The translations under genes and the position numbers were made by a program. From contig CAZMRY010000001.1 of assembly GCA_964568815.1 (NCBI GenBank), positions 18,629 to 82,628 of the forward strand: a DNA stretch of 64,000 nucleotides, written 5' to 3'. The first letter of the stretch is position 1. Each line of letters opens with the position of its first letter. Below, one piece after another: positions 1 to 9,329 of the stretch. The DNA comes from RGIG8700 sp964568815. GTDB taxonomy: Bacteria; Bacillota; Clostridia; RGIG6154. The notes beneath the pieces were generated by a model, which was not told where the DNA came from, did no database searches, and saw only the letters and a list, made by a program, of their open reading frames with translations.

Positions 1-532
1 GACCCCAGTTGTTAAGGTATCCGCCTGCATAAGCCTTAAGAGTCTGCCAGTCGCTTCTTTTACCAAAAGTCATCTGGGCACGGTAAACACGAAATACTTT
101 ACCAATTTTACCTTCTTTGATTACTTCTTTAAGCTTAACAACATCAGCACCATCATGACAAGGAATGAAAGGCATAACAACTACATTATTTTTAGCAGCT
201 TCACTTATAATTGAGTCTGCTTCATCTGTAGTAATAGCCCATGGCTTTGTAATAAGTACATTTTTTCCTGCACGAATAAAATCAAGTGCCATTGCAGTGT
301 GCATAAAGCTGTATGTAAGAATGATTGCAAAATCATACTCATCGCTATTTAAAATTGTATGGTAATCAGTAACCTTTCTCGCATCAGGAAATCTTTCTGA
401 ATACTTGTCGAGAGCCTCCTGATTTACATCACATATAACCTTAACCTCAAATTCAGGGTGTTTTTCAAGTACCGGTCCATGAAGTTCATTTGCAGTACGA
501 CCGCAACCTATAATCGCTGTTCTTATTGCCAT
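1..532 (-). CDS. Gfo/Idh/MocA family oxidoreductase (3' end beyond window)
   Basis: The reverse strand reads MAIRTAIIGCGRTANELHG from an ATG at 532, preceded by AAAGGAG. The N-terminus has the Rossmann motif IGCGRTA, then KPWAITTDEA, the family's conserved EKP-like position with T replacing E. Such enzymes oxidise or reduce sugars and sugar derivatives with NAD(P). About 177 residues are visible and the C-terminal substrate domain lies off the left edge. It is the last visible gene of the leftward sugar operon, 14 bp after the sugar isomerase gene. A second family member opens the operon at 9322-10326, so the pair may oxidise and re-reduce a sugar. Substrate unknown. Confidence 0.9.
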   Translation of the reverse strand, partial: MAIRTAIIGCGRTANELHGPVLEKHPEFEVKVICDVNQEALDKYSERFPDARKVTDYHTILNSDEYDFAIILTYSFMHTAMALDFIRAGKNVLITKPWAITTDEADSIISEAAKNNVVVMPFIPCHDGADVVKLKEVIKEGKIGKVFRVYRAQMTFGKRSDWQTLKAYAGGYLNNWG

Positions 533-546
533 AATAAATTACTCCT

Positions 547-1353
547 TTATTTATAATTATTTATTGTATTCTTTAACATTGCGAGTGCTTTTTTCATACT
601 TTCCAAGCCTTCGCCGTTTTTTGTTTCAAATGAAATTGTTCCGTCATAATTAATGTATACAAGATTATCAAGCACTTTTTTCACATAATCGCTGTAACCG
701 TCTTCAGGCAGCATACGCTCCATCTCAGCTATATGAACATGCTTTAGGCTGTCCTTGTATTTAACAACATCATCTGCATTATCATCATTTGCTATCATAT
801 GAATAGTATCACAAAGAAGTTGAATTCTTGGGTTATTTACATCATTTACAACTCTCATACCATCTGCTAAAGTATTGATAAAGTTACAAGCAGACGCACG
901 AAGAGGCTCCATAACCACTGTAATATCATATTTTTCACAAGCAGGAACAATTATATCCTTACAGATTTTTGCTATTTGTTCATAGCCCATATCCTGTGTA
1001 GTTTTTTCGTCAAGAGCTCTTGCAGGTGCACTGCCAAACACAACTTTTTTAACTCCAAGTTTTTTTAAACGACCAAAGGTTTTTTCTATATAGTCAGAAA
1101 TAGCCTTTTCATTAACTTCACTTCCTGTAACCCTTATTGTTCTTGGGAAAAGTGCACAACTACATTCACATCCAAGTTCAATTTCCTTAAGAACATTGCA
1201 TAGCTTATCAAATTCTTCATCTGGTACTGATTCAACAAGCATTGCTCTCATTTCTACGTAATCAAATCCTGCTTCCTTAATCATTTTTATAAGCTCATAG
1301 TCTATCTCCGTTTTCATTGGTGTTGAAAACTCTTTACAAAAACCATACTTCAC
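547..1353 (-). CDS. Sugar phosphate isomerase/epimerase-like TIM barrel protein
   Basis: A 268-residue AP-endonuclease-2/xylose-isomerase-like TIM barrel. Likely metal-site segments can be seen in order: VVMEPLRA (E), LLCDTIHM (D and H), KHVHIAEME (H and E) and TISFETKNG (E). Known members isomerise or epimerise keto-sugars such as tagatose, psicose or inosose. The gene starts 3 bp after the phosphomannose-isomerase-like gene ends, so it is translationally coupled within the operon. The substrate cannot be inferred from sequence alone. A sugar-derived compound is likely, given the neighbouring UxuA/UxuB genes. Confidence 0.85.
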   Translation of the reverse strand: MKYGFCKEFSTPMKTEIDYELIKMIKEAGFDYVEMRAMLVESVPDEEFDKLCNVLKEIELGCECSCALFPRTIRVTGSEVNEKAISDYIEKTFGRLKKLGVKKVVFGSAPARALDEKTTQDMGYEQIAKICKDIIVPACEKYDITVVMEPLRASACNFINTLADGMRVVNDVNNPRIQLLCDTIHMIANDDNADDVVKYKDSLKHVHIAEMERMLPEDGYSDYVKKVLDNLVYINYDGTISFETKNGEGLESMKKALAMLKNTINNYK

Positions 1354-1356
1354 TTT

Positions 1357-2397
1357 CTAATCCTCCTTCGGTCCATAGAACCTTATAAGTTTCAATTTGC
1401 CTTTAATATCAAAATTTTCACAAACTGCAGAAATAAAATACTGACTACCTGGTTTTAGTTTTTCACCATTCAGCTCTCCGCAGCCTTCAAGGACATAAAT
1501 ACCACTAAACACACCGTTGCTCTTAAAGGTTTTTACTCCGTTAATATCAACCATATCAAGAGAAAACATCGGCGTATTCTCATAATTTAGAATGCTTTCA
1601 CCTCGTTTTTCAATTTTCCATCTGTTCTTTATTTGATTTTCAGAGTATCCTTCATAAGTGAAACAATCAAACATTTTATCAAAACCAAGTCCCTGATGAC
1701 ACATAAAGTCAGCAACCTTTAGACCTTTAGGTGTAACCCTTTCTGTCCTGATTGTATAATCAGTAGGCTCTTGTACCTCAATCAAAAAGCAACCTGTCCC
1801 TATCGCATGTGGAATACCTCCCTCTATAAGAAAGGTATCACCTTTTTTTACCTCAAATTTGTGAAGACAATCAAGCATTTTAGGAATATCTTGTTTATCA
1901 AAAACTTCCTTCCAATACTCTCTGGTAATGCCCTCTTTAAACCCAAAGTAGATACAAGGCTTTTGTCCATCAATTTCTCTCCCGCCTAATATATGCCAAC
2001 ATTCCGTCTTTCCAAACTCTGAATTGAAGAGCTCTCTCGCCTTTTCCTTTGTGGGATGAACTTGTATTGTCAATCTTTCAGCAGAGTCAATGATTTTAAC
2101 CAAAACACCAAGATTATTTCCAAAACGTTCAATATGTCTTTTGCCAAGTGTGTGCTCTGGATTCTCATTTACCACATCTGCAAGAGTTATATCCGTTCCA
2201 TTAACAAAACTAATTCCCTCAACAATATCTTCTCTGCCACTGTTTCTTGCTCTTACCGTTGACATTATCCATTCTTCTGGAAAATTTGTATCCTCTGCAT
2301 CATTTATACCATGAAGTGCATCAATCAAGCTTCCGCCTGTATATGTACGCCATGCACCTGTTCTGCTGAGTTTTATAGGCTTTTTAAGGTCAATCAT
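1357..2397 (-). CDS. Type I phosphomannose isomerase-like protein
   Basis: 346 residues of the class I mannose-6-phosphate isomerase (cupin) family. Zinc-ligand segments are visible: LTIQVHPTKEKAR (Q and H), KTECWHIL (E) and GGIPHAIGTG (H). The IEVQEPTDYTIRTER segment is also typical. The family interconverts mannose-6-phosphate and fructose-6-phosphate. In operons like this a member may act on another hexose phosphate. The ATG overlaps the upstream cupin gene's stop codon (ATGA), so the two are translationally coupled. Confidence 0.85.
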   Translation of the reverse strand: MIDLKKPIKLSRTGAWRTYTGGSLIDALHGINDAEDTNFPEEWIMSTVRARNSGREDIVEGISFVNGTDITLADVVNENPEHTLGKRHIERFGNNLGVLVKIIDSAERLTIQVHPTKEKARELFNSEFGKTECWHILGGREIDGQKPCIYFGFKEGITREYWKEVFDKQDIPKMLDCLHKFEVKKGDTFLIEGGIPHAIGTGCFLIEVQEPTDYTIRTERVTPKGLKVADFMCHQGLGFDKMFDCFTYEGYSENQIKNRWKIEKRGESILNYENTPMFSLDMVDINGVKTFKSNGVFSGIYVLEGCGELNGEKLKPGSQYFISAVCENFDIKGKLKLIRFYGPKED

Positions 2398-3176
2398 CTT
2401 GTTTTATCCTCGTTTGCAAAGTCACGGACTGTACCTGTTGGTCTGTGACTGAAGTTGAGTCTTTTAAGTCCGGCTTCTTTATCAGGCATAAAGTCAACCC
2501 ACATGTAGTGCATATGTCTATCTCCCGTCACTTCTGCTCCGTGATTTGAGCCAAGGGGAATATGGATAATCGCGTCACCCTTCATATTATACTTGCCATC
2601 GTCAATGATAACTTCCATATCATTTTCTGCAAAGCTGTAGAAGAACTGGTCAAGCATTGGGTGTGCATGTGGTCTTACTAAATCATAACCATAAGACTCA
2701 ACACTGCCAATTGTAAATCTTGGTATAATTTCATGAGGAATCATCATTCTGCTGATGGTTTTTTCACTCTTGTTAGGATCAATATACTGAATAGATTCCT
2801 GATAAGGTACAATAACAGGAAATTCTGTCTTATATTCCTTTAAGTCCTCAGCATCGCCTTCTTCTTCGTCCCATTGAATTTCAAGAACACGGGTTTCAGC
2901 AATTGCTTTAACAACAAGGTCTTTTTTAGGATCTGATACAAATGTTGTTCTGTCATTAAATTTGTATTCCTTTTCATCTGTTGCAAACACTGCGTTTCCT
3001 TCTAAAAGAATTAAAATATGATAATATCCAACATTTGCATCAAATGTTACACTGTCTCCCTCTGCAATTTTATGATGAACAGGTCTCGCACCATTGATTT
3101 CACCTTTGCAAAGTTCTACTGAATGTGTTCCTTCTTTTTTTGTATCTACATACTGAAAATTTACTGTGTCTGACAT
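2394..3176 (-). CDS. Two-domain cupin protein
   Basis: About 260 residues. I place the start at the ATG at 3176 (MSDTVNFQYV) because GGAGGAG lies 9 bp upstream; an in-frame GTG at 3185 has worse spacing. There are two cupin-like halves: an N-terminal one around GYYHILILLEGNAVFA and a C-terminal one with RPHAHPMLDQFFYSF and HIPLGSNHGAEV, whose His residues could bind a metal. The gene begins immediately after the glycyl radical enzyme gene, so it may be a sugar isomerase, mutarotase or accessory protein for that step. Exact function unknown. Confidence 0.75.
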   Translation of the reverse strand: MSDTVNFQYVDTKKEGTHSVELCKGEINGARPVHHKIAEGDSVTFDANVGYYHILILLEGNAVFATDEKEYKFNDRTTFVSDPKKDLVVKAIAETRVLEIQWDEEEGDAEDLKEYKTEFPVIVPYQESIQYIDPNKSEKTISRMMIPHEIIPRFTIGSVESYGYDLVRPHAHPMLDQFFYSFAENDMEVIIDDGKYNMKGDAIIHIPLGSNHGAEVTGDRHMHYMWVDFMPDKEAGLKRLNFSHRPTGTVRDFANEDKTR

Positions 3177-3178
3177 AA

Positions 3179-5398
3179 TTAACACTCCTCCGTCTTAATT
3201 TTATTTCCATTTACAGATGTTACCCTATCCACAACAAGTTGCCTGAATTCCTCAGAAAGCATCGCGAAAAACGCTGTAAATCCTGTAACTCTAACTACAA
3301 GATCAGGATACTTAAACGGATCTTTGTGTGCCTCAAGGATTTTGTTGGCATCAATTATATTAATATTTAAAAGGGTATTCCCTGTGTTCATAATAGTTCG
3401 AATCATATCTGCCATTTTGTCAATTCCTTCTTCATCATTGACAATACCCGGATCAAACTCAAGTTGAACAGGAGCACAGTTTCCATAACCTGGCTGAATT
3501 GCGCCAATAGAGTTGCACATTGCAGAAACTGCTCCGTCTTTTCTAAAACCGCCATTCGGATTAGCACCATGATTTATCGCCTCGTAGGCTTTTCTGCCGT
3601 TTGGAGTAGCAGCAACAGTTTTGCCAAGACCAATTGTGTTTGACCAAGAAAAGAAACCGGGTATAAAGTTAATACCTGGATGCTGATTATTCAGGTCACG
3701 CACTAAGCTTGTGTAAATCTCGCTGACTTTCTTTGCCCACACATCACCAAGAGTATCTCCTCCACAGTAACGCTCACTATGTTGCATCAGCTGACGAATG
3801 TATTCGCCATCTTTATCCTCATAGTTGTTTTTCATATGCTCTGTAAGTTCTTCAAAAGAGATTTTGCCCTCTTTTTCTATTCTTTGCTCAAGCGCCGCAA
3901 AGCTATCTGCTACAACTGCTATACCGCTGCCGTCAACACACATATTATAGTAGTTGGCACCGCCATCTGTAATATTAACACCTTTTTCAATCAGTCCGTG
4001 CTGGAAAAGATTTAATATAAGTTCAGGTTGTGTTTTTGACTGATACTTAAGATGATGCATAATTCCGTTTCCTGTTGCATCAACGGCAATTTTAAGATGT
4101 TTTTGATAAATTTCCCAAAGTTTGCTTACTGACTTTTCTTCAGACTCTTCCATCATTTCGTAATATGCAACTTCAAATGTCTTGAGTAAATTTATTTTAA
4201 TTGTGTCATTCATTGTATATTCCATACCCGGTATACACATCCAATGACATCCTGCTGCAACTCTTTTTCTGGCAAGCTCAAGTGGATATCCACATTTCAT
4301 AAAACCTTCAGCAAGAGCTGTATCAGAAGAATATCTTGGCCACCCCTGTTTGTTTTTGAAAAGGTACGCAACTGATTTCTTAAAAAATTCTTCATCCAAA
4401 TTGTCGTGAACACGAATTGTAAGGTTACAAGCTATGTTTATTTTATCAGCTGCATCGAGGCAAAGGTAGGATATCTTTGATGTCATATCCTTTCCGTTTG
4501 CATCAGGTCCTCCAAGCTGAAAATATCTGCTGTCCTGTAAGAAAAGACAAGCAAGATAGAACACAGCTTCCTCGTCAGTTAAAATGCCATCTTTAGTATC
4601 TTTCTCATAGTAGGGTCGAAGCATTTCATCAAGTTGACCTCCCGCGCTTCCCCTGTTGTATGTACGAGAAAGCATACTGAACCAACACATCCACTGAATT
4701 GCTTCTTTGAAAGTTTCAGGTGGCACCGTTGCGATTTTCTTATTCATTTTTGCCATTTCATAGAGATTTTCCTTGAGCTGAGGATTATTTTCCTTATCTC
4801 CGAGTTCTTTAATCTCACTTGCCATTCTGTTCAAAAAACGGATAATTGCTTCTACAACTGCAATTTCGCTGTCATAAAACTCATAATGTGTTTCGTTGTG
4901 CAATTTTCTTTGTTCTTTAAGCTTATCAAGTATGCCACCCCACCCAAGTTCAAAGCCTATCTGTAAGTCAGGCGTAAAGTGGTGGCAATTATCAATACCC
5001 GAAATTATATTATATTTGTCAAATAACTTTTGTAGTTCATCAAACGGGTAAGCAGGATTCCACTTCTTATCAACTGGTCTCAATCTTTCTAAAAACAGAA
5101 ATCCCTTGCCCACAAATGCATCTAACGGCTCACAATAAAGCGGATGCTGATCCAATATGGAACAGTAATTTTCTGTCCACGCCTTATAACCATAAATAGA
5201 ACCGTTTTCGTGATTTGGCTTTAACTTGTAATTAAATTCATTTTGAACAATCAGACCATAATCATCTTCATTTGCTCCACCATTTCTGGCTTTTTCTTCA
5301 GTTTGTGCCACCTTTCTTTTTCGAAGTAAGGCAATTCTTTCATCATAAGTAAAGGTTTTATCTGTTTCAAACTGATTTATAAATTTAATTTCACTCAC
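3179..5398 (-). CDS. Glycyl radical enzyme, uncharacterised class
   Basis: 739 residues of the pyruvate formate-lyase-like superfamily. The start is a GTG at 5398, 7 bp after AAGGAGG. The C-terminal glycyl radical loop is RVTGFTAFF with the radical Gly at residue 706. The thiyl cysteine is most likely Cys384 in RVAAGCHWMCIPG. Characterised dehydratases and arylacetate decarboxylases of the superfamily have GCVE, with Glu two residues after Cys. Here that position is Trp386, and a second Cys follows at 388, so the chemistry probably differs. Its activase is four genes earlier in the same operon (7317-8216). The UxuA/UxuB neighbours point to a sugar-acid-like or modified sugar substrate. Confidence 0.92.
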   Translation of the reverse strand: MSEIKFINQFETDKTFTYDERIALLRKRKVAQTEEKARNGGANEDDYGLIVQNEFNYKLKPNHENGSIYGYKAWTENYCSILDQHPLYCEPLDAFVGKGFLFLERLRPVDKKWNPAYPFDELQKLFDKYNIISGIDNCHHFTPDLQIGFELGWGGILDKLKEQRKLHNETHYEFYDSEIAVVEAIIRFLNRMASEIKELGDKENNPQLKENLYEMAKMNKKIATVPPETFKEAIQWMCWFSMLSRTYNRGSAGGQLDEMLRPYYEKDTKDGILTDEEAVFYLACLFLQDSRYFQLGGPDANGKDMTSKISYLCLDAADKINIACNLTIRVHDNLDEEFFKKSVAYLFKNKQGWPRYSSDTALAEGFMKCGYPLELARKRVAAGCHWMCIPGMEYTMNDTIKINLLKTFEVAYYEMMEESEEKSVSKLWEIYQKHLKIAVDATGNGIMHHLKYQSKTQPELILNLFQHGLIEKGVNITDGGANYYNMCVDGSGIAVVADSFAALEQRIEKEGKISFEELTEHMKNNYEDKDGEYIRQLMQHSERYCGGDTLGDVWAKKVSEIYTSLVRDLNNQHPGINFIPGFFSWSNTIGLGKTVAATPNGRKAYEAINHGANPNGGFRKDGAVSAMCNSIGAIQPGYGNCAPVQLEFDPGIVNDEEGIDKMADMIRTIMNTGNTLLNINIIDANKILEAHKDPFKYPDLVVRVTGFTAFFAMLSEEFRQLVVDRVTSVNGNKIKTEEC

Positions 5399-5417
5399 AA
5401 TAATACCTCCTTAAAGA

Positions 5418-6269
5418 TTACACTCCACTGTAGGCAGAAAATCCTCCGTCTACAGGTACTACAACACCATTTACAAATGTTGCACCTTCTGACAAAAGCC
5501 ACAACAGTGTGCCTCTTAGTTCTTCAGGCGTACCAAAACGATTCATCGGAGTGCTGTTAATTATCTTTTGCGACCTTTCTGTGTAGTTCCCATTCTCATC
5601 AATAAGCAAAGCTTTATTTTGATTAGTTAAGAAAAAGCCAGGTGCTATTGCATTCACCCTGATTCCAACTTTTGAGAAATGTACAGCAAGCCACTGTGTA
5701 AAGTTTGATATTGCTGCTTTTGCACCACTATATGCAGGTATTCTTGTTAATGGGCAAAAAGCATTCATAGATGAAATATTTATAATGTTTGCATCCTCTG
5801 ATTCTATTAAATCAGGGGTAAAAACTTGAGTTGGTAATAATGTACCAAGAAAATTAAGATTAAAAACAAATTCAATTCCTTTTGGATCTAAATCAAAAAA
5901 TGTTTTTATCTCTTCACAATTTTCATCACCAATTTCATAATAATCCTTGGTAGTTGTTCCCTTTGAATTATTACCTCCCGCTCCATTTAACAGTATATCA
6001 ATTTTTCCATATTTTTCATTGATAATACGCTTTGCATTAACAAGGCTTTGTTTTTCGAGTACATTTGTTGATATTGCAATCGCTTCTCCACCATCATTAA
6101 CTATTTCATCTACAACTTTTTGTGCTGCTTCGCCATTTAAATCAAGCACCGCAACCTTTGAGCCACATTTTGCAATTACTTTTGCAAAGTCGGAACACAA
6201 AATGCCGCCACCACCGGTAACTACTGCAACTTTATCTTTTAAATCAATTTCAAAAGGTAATTTAATCAC
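5418..6269 (-). CDS. uxuB: SDR-family mannonate (fructuronate) oxidoreductase, UxuB-like
   Basis: 283-residue short-chain dehydrogenase. The NAD-binding motif is VAVVTGGGGILCSDFA. The catalytic Ser is in NIISSMNAFCP, the Tyr and Lys in PAYSGAKAA, and the family tail VPVDGGFSAYSGV is present. Bacillus-type fructuronate reductases belong to this SDR group, and the gene directly follows uxuA. It would interconvert D-fructuronate and D-mannonate with NAD(H). The start is a GTG at 6269 after GGAG, overlapping the uxuA stop (GTGA). The exact sugar acid could differ in this unusual operon. Confidence 0.82.
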   Translation of the reverse strand: MIKLPFEIDLKDKVAVVTGGGGILCSDFAKVIAKCGSKVAVLDLNGEAAQKVVDEIVNDGGEAIAISTNVLEKQSLVNAKRIINEKYGKIDILLNGAGGNNSKGTTTKDYYEIGDENCEEIKTFFDLDPKGIEFVFNLNFLGTLLPTQVFTPDLIESEDANIINISSMNAFCPLTRIPAYSGAKAAISNFTQWLAVHFSKVGIRVNAIAPGFFLTNQNKALLIDENGNYTERSQKIINSTPMNRFGTPEELRGTLLWLLSEGATFVNGVVVPVDGGFSAYSGV

Positions 6270-7306
6270 TTTTCGCTCCTATCCAAAGCTTCCCAAATGC
6301 CATTGATATAAACAGCACCTAAAGCTCTATCATACAAACCATATCCCGGTTTGCCGTTTTCTCCCCAAATCATTCTTCCATGGTCCGGACGAATGTATCC
6401 ATCAAAACCATTATCGTGATATGCTTTAATAATAGCATAAATATCGAGTGAACCACATTCTGTCTTATGTGCTGCTTCTTCAAAGCATTTATCACCTGTT
6501 ATCTTGATATTTCTAATATGTGCAAAGTGTATTCTATCACAGAATTTATTAATCATTTCTACTATATCATTCTCGGGGTCAACACCAAGCGAACCGCTGC
6601 AAAGTGTTAATCCATTGTATTTGCTATCATACAATTTTAAAAATCTTTCAAGATTTTTTGCGTTAGTGATAATTCGCGGTAAACCAAAAATGCTCCATGG
6701 TGGGTCATCAGGATGAATTGCCATTTTGATTTTAACTTCTTCTGCAACCTTTATAACTTTATCTAAGAAATATTTTAAGTTATTCCATAAGTCCTCTTCT
6801 GTTATAGATTGATACTTTGTCATAAGCTCCTTCATTCCTTGCTTGGTATAACTTGAATCCCAACCTGGTAATGCCAAATTCCCTGTTAATGGATTCATAT
6901 CGTGGACAGTTTCTTCACGATATATCAGTGCGTGAGACCCGTCTGACAATTCAAAATTCAAATCTGAACGAGTCCAATCAAAAACCGGCATAAAATTGTA
7001 GCATACGCAATCAACACCTGCTTTTGCAAGGTTTCTTAATGTTTCACAATAATTTTGTATGTATATATCTCTGTCCCCATCACCTGTTTTTATATCTTCA
7101 TGTACGGGTACGCTTTCAATTACACTTAATTTAAGACCTTTCGCCTCAACATCGCTTTTTAATTTCAGTATTCTTTCAAGCGGCCAAACCTCTCCAACAG
7201 GAACATCATATACTGCTGATACAATTCCTGTAACACCCGGTATTTGTTTTATTTTATCAAGAGTAACCGGGTCATCGTGTCCATACCATCTAAATGTCAT
7301 TTCCAT
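6266..7306 (-). CDS. uxuA: Mannonate dehydratase
   Basis: About 346 residues, beginning MEMTFRWYGHDDPVTL. The ATG at 7306 is preferred because AGGGTG lies 6 bp upstream. The segments QIPGVTGIVSAVYDVPVGE, MAIHPDDPP and IRPDHGRMIWGE, with metal-binding His, Asp and Cys (LTLCSGSLG), are hallmarks of UxuA. The enzyme dehydrates D-mannonate to 2-keto-3-deoxygluconate in hexuronate catabolism. It overlaps uxuB by a few bases. The KDG kinase and aldolase needed to finish that pathway are not in the window. Confidence 0.93.
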   Translation of the reverse strand: MEMTFRWYGHDDPVTLDKIKQIPGVTGIVSAVYDVPVGEVWPLERILKLKSDVEAKGLKLSVIESVPVHEDIKTGDGDRDIYIQNYCETLRNLAKAGVDCVCYNFMPVFDWTRSDLNFELSDGSHALIYREETVHDMNPLTGNLALPGWDSSYTKQGMKELMTKYQSITEEDLWNNLKYFLDKVIKVAEEVKIKMAIHPDDPPWSIFGLPRIITNAKNLERFLKLYDSKYNGLTLCSGSLGVDPENDIVEMINKFCDRIHFAHIRNIKITGDKCFEEAAHKTECGSLDIYAIIKAYHDNGFDGYIRPDHGRMIWGENGKPGYGLYDRALGAVYINGIWEALDRSEK

Positions 7307-7316
7307 AACAATCACC

Positions 7317-8216
7317 CTATATAACCTTTACAGTTATACCTTTACTTTCTGCTATTTTTTTTAATTCTTCTAACTTCTCATCACAGAGAGGACTTTCTTT
7401 TACAAAGTCGTTTGCTTTGTTTAAACTCTTATATTTGCCTTCGCCAAGTGGATTAAAGTTTAACATCTCATACCTTACAAGGTTCCTTAAATCCTTTATG
7501 TAATCAGCAATTTGCTCAATATTTTCTTTGTTGTCTGTCACACCAGGTATAAGTGGAGTTCTAATTATAAATGGAATATTAAGTTTATCTAATTTCTTAA
7601 TATTGTCCAATACAACACTATTGGATACACCTGTGTATTTCTGATGTTTTTCATTATCAAAAATCTTAATATCGCACATTACCATATCCAAATTATCAAT
7701 TAAACTCTGTGCATTTTCCAAAGGCACAGATAAGTTCGTTTCTATTGCAATATTAATATCTTCAGTTTTGCAAGCTTTTGCAAGTTCCGTTGCAAATTCA
7801 ATGTTGCAAAGCACCTCACCACCTGAAATTGTAACACCGCCATTGGAATTATTATAATATGCCTTATCCTGTAGTATCTGTTTCATAACATCATCTACTG
7901 TCATGGTTTTACCACACATTACAAGTGCTTCTGCATAACACACTTCTGCACATTTTCCGCAAGAAACACACAATTCTCTATCTATAACGTGCTTTTCATC
8001 AACAATTTTGTGTGCACCTTTAGGACAAGCTTCAAAGCACTTGCCGCAACCTATGCACTTTGAATCATAGAACATAAGCTCAGACTTATTAGAAAGGGTT
8101 TCAGGATTATGACACCAAGTGCAGTGCATATTACATCCTTTTAGAAACACTGTCGTTCTTATTCCGGCACCATCACTTAATGAAAATCTTTGAATATCTG
8201 TAATTAATGTTTTCAT
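7317..8216 (-). CDS. Glycyl radical enzyme activating enzyme (radical SAM)
   Basis: 299 residues. The radical SAM cluster motif is GCNMHCTWC (CX3CX2C), set in the activase signature SDGAGIRTTVFLKGC. Two inserted ferredoxin-type clusters follow, CIGCGKCFEACPKG and CVSCGKCAEVC, as in activases of decarboxylases and dehydratases rather than the minimal PflA. A GGE motif (ISGGEVL) is present. The protein would use SAM to abstract hydrogen from the operon's glycyl radical enzyme at Gly706. The start has GGAGGAG 3 bp upstream. Confidence 0.95.
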   Translation of the reverse strand: MKTLITDIQRFSLSDGAGIRTTVFLKGCNMHCTWCHNPETLSNKSELMFYDSKCIGCGKCFEACPKGAHKIVDEKHVIDRELCVSCGKCAEVCYAEALVMCGKTMTVDDVMKQILQDKAYYNNSNGGVTISGGEVLCNIEFATELAKACKTEDINIAIETNLSVPLENAQSLIDNLDMVMCDIKIFDNEKHQKYTGVSNSVVLDNIKKLDKLNIPFIIRTPLIPGVTDNKENIEQIADYIKDLRNLVRYEMLNFNPLGEGKYKSLNKANDFVKESPLCDEKLEELKKIAESKGITVKVI

Positions 8217-8282
8217 ATTCTCCTCCTGTGATATTTCAGATAAAATTATATTGGTTTAATCATAATAACAATTAAAACTCTT

Positions 8283-8402
8283 CTAATATTTCACAAACAT
8301 TTTTTCTGTGAGTTTCCTCAACGAGACAATTATTATATATACAAAACCTATTACTGCTATAATATACTCATTGTCGGGAATATTTGCAGTTTTTAAATTT
8401 GC
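8283..8402 (-). pseudogene. Possible relic of a membrane-protein C-terminus
   Basis: Just after the AEC transporter's TGA the same frame stays open for 39 codons and ends at TAG (8283-8285). The reading includes NEYIIAVIGFVYIIIVSLRK, a hydrophobic segment followed by basic residues. It resembles the last membrane helix and tail of amino-acid ABC permeases. There is no start codon or ribosome site, so I read it as debris of a lost gene rather than a gene. It could also be chance in AT-rich DNA. The rest of the 8217-8402 gap holds only the ribosome site of the activase gene. Confidence 0.3.
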
Positions 8403-9329
8403 TCACGATATAACGACTTTTACAATTGGTATAATTACAAGACTCATCAATGTTGAAATTGCAACCATAACAGCAGGATATTTATCATCTACCCCGTATT
8501 GTCTTGCAATAACAGTCTGACTTGCCATAACTGGCATGAAAGCCTGAACAATAAACACATTCCTTGCAAGTGAGTCAACATTAAGCAGCATAATTCCAAC
8601 AATGAAAACCAATGGTGAAATTATAAATCTTGCAACAAGTCCAAGACATACGCTTTTATCGAGTCTTATATTTTTAAGACCAAATTGACCTAAAGCAAAG
8701 CCAGTAAATATCATAGAAAGTGGGGTTGTCATACCGGCTATGTATTTTATTGTATCATTTGCAAAATCAGGTAATCCAAAACTTGGATAAGCTTCCCTGA
8801 CTAGTACGACTATAATCCCGAGTACAAGTCCATATAATGGTGTAGGAATTTTAAACTTACCAGTAATCTTTTTCCCTGCAATTACTCTTATACCAATACT
8901 CCAAAACAGAATTGTACTAGCAACATAATAATATAAAATTATTGATGCATTTGCTTCCCCAAAAAGAGCAATACTTACAGGCATTCCCATAAACAATGTA
9001 TTATTAAATGCTGTCAAAGCAATAAACGAGCCTTTTTTTTCTTCATATATTTTGAAAGCTTTGGCAATAGCCCATGCAAAAATCATTGAAACAATTTGTG
9101 ACAACATAATCACCGTAACATAAAGTGGAATATTTTTTAGTTCTTCACTTCCTAATGAGGTTGTTACAGTTTTAAAAACACTACAAGGTAAAGTAATATT
9201 TACTACAAAATAGGATAAAAAGCTGCCGATTGAATTTGTTATTTTCCCATTAACCTGTAAAACATAACCTATAAACACCAATAATACTATTGTAAATACC
9301 GACTGAAAAGCCGTAACTAGTTCACCCAT
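8403..9329 (-). CDS. AEC family membrane transporter
   Basis: About 308 residues with roughly ten hydrophobic segments and an AEC (auxin efflux carrier-like) layout. I prefer the ATG at 9329 (MGELVTAFQSVFTIVLLVF), 4 bp after GGAGG, over an upstream ATG lying deep inside the preceding gene. AEC proteins move organic anions such as malate or malonate. Here, between an oxidoreductase and the radical enzyme's activase, it probably imports the anionic substrate of the operon or exports an acidic product. Direction and substrate are inference. Confidence 0.85.
   Translation of the reverse strand: MGELVTAFQSVFTIVLLVFIGYVLQVNGKITNSIGSFLSYFVVNITLPCSVFKTVTTSLGSEELKNIPLYVTVIMLSQIVSMIFAWAIAKAFKIYEEKKGSFIALTAFNNTLFMGMPVSIALFGEANASIILYYYVASTILFWSIGIRVIAGKKITGKFKIPTPLYGLVLGIIVVLVREAYPSFGLPDFANDTIKYIAGMTTPLSMIFTGFALGQFGLKNIRLDKSVCLGLVARFIISPLVFIVGIMLLNVDSLARNVFIVQAFMPVMASQTVIARQYGVDDKYPAVMVAISTLMSLVIIPIVKVVIS

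Noticed and set aside
8403..8405. Selenocysteine or read-through at the AEC transporter's TGA
   Set aside because: The transporter is already full length at the TGA and no SECIS-like structure or redox motif is seen.
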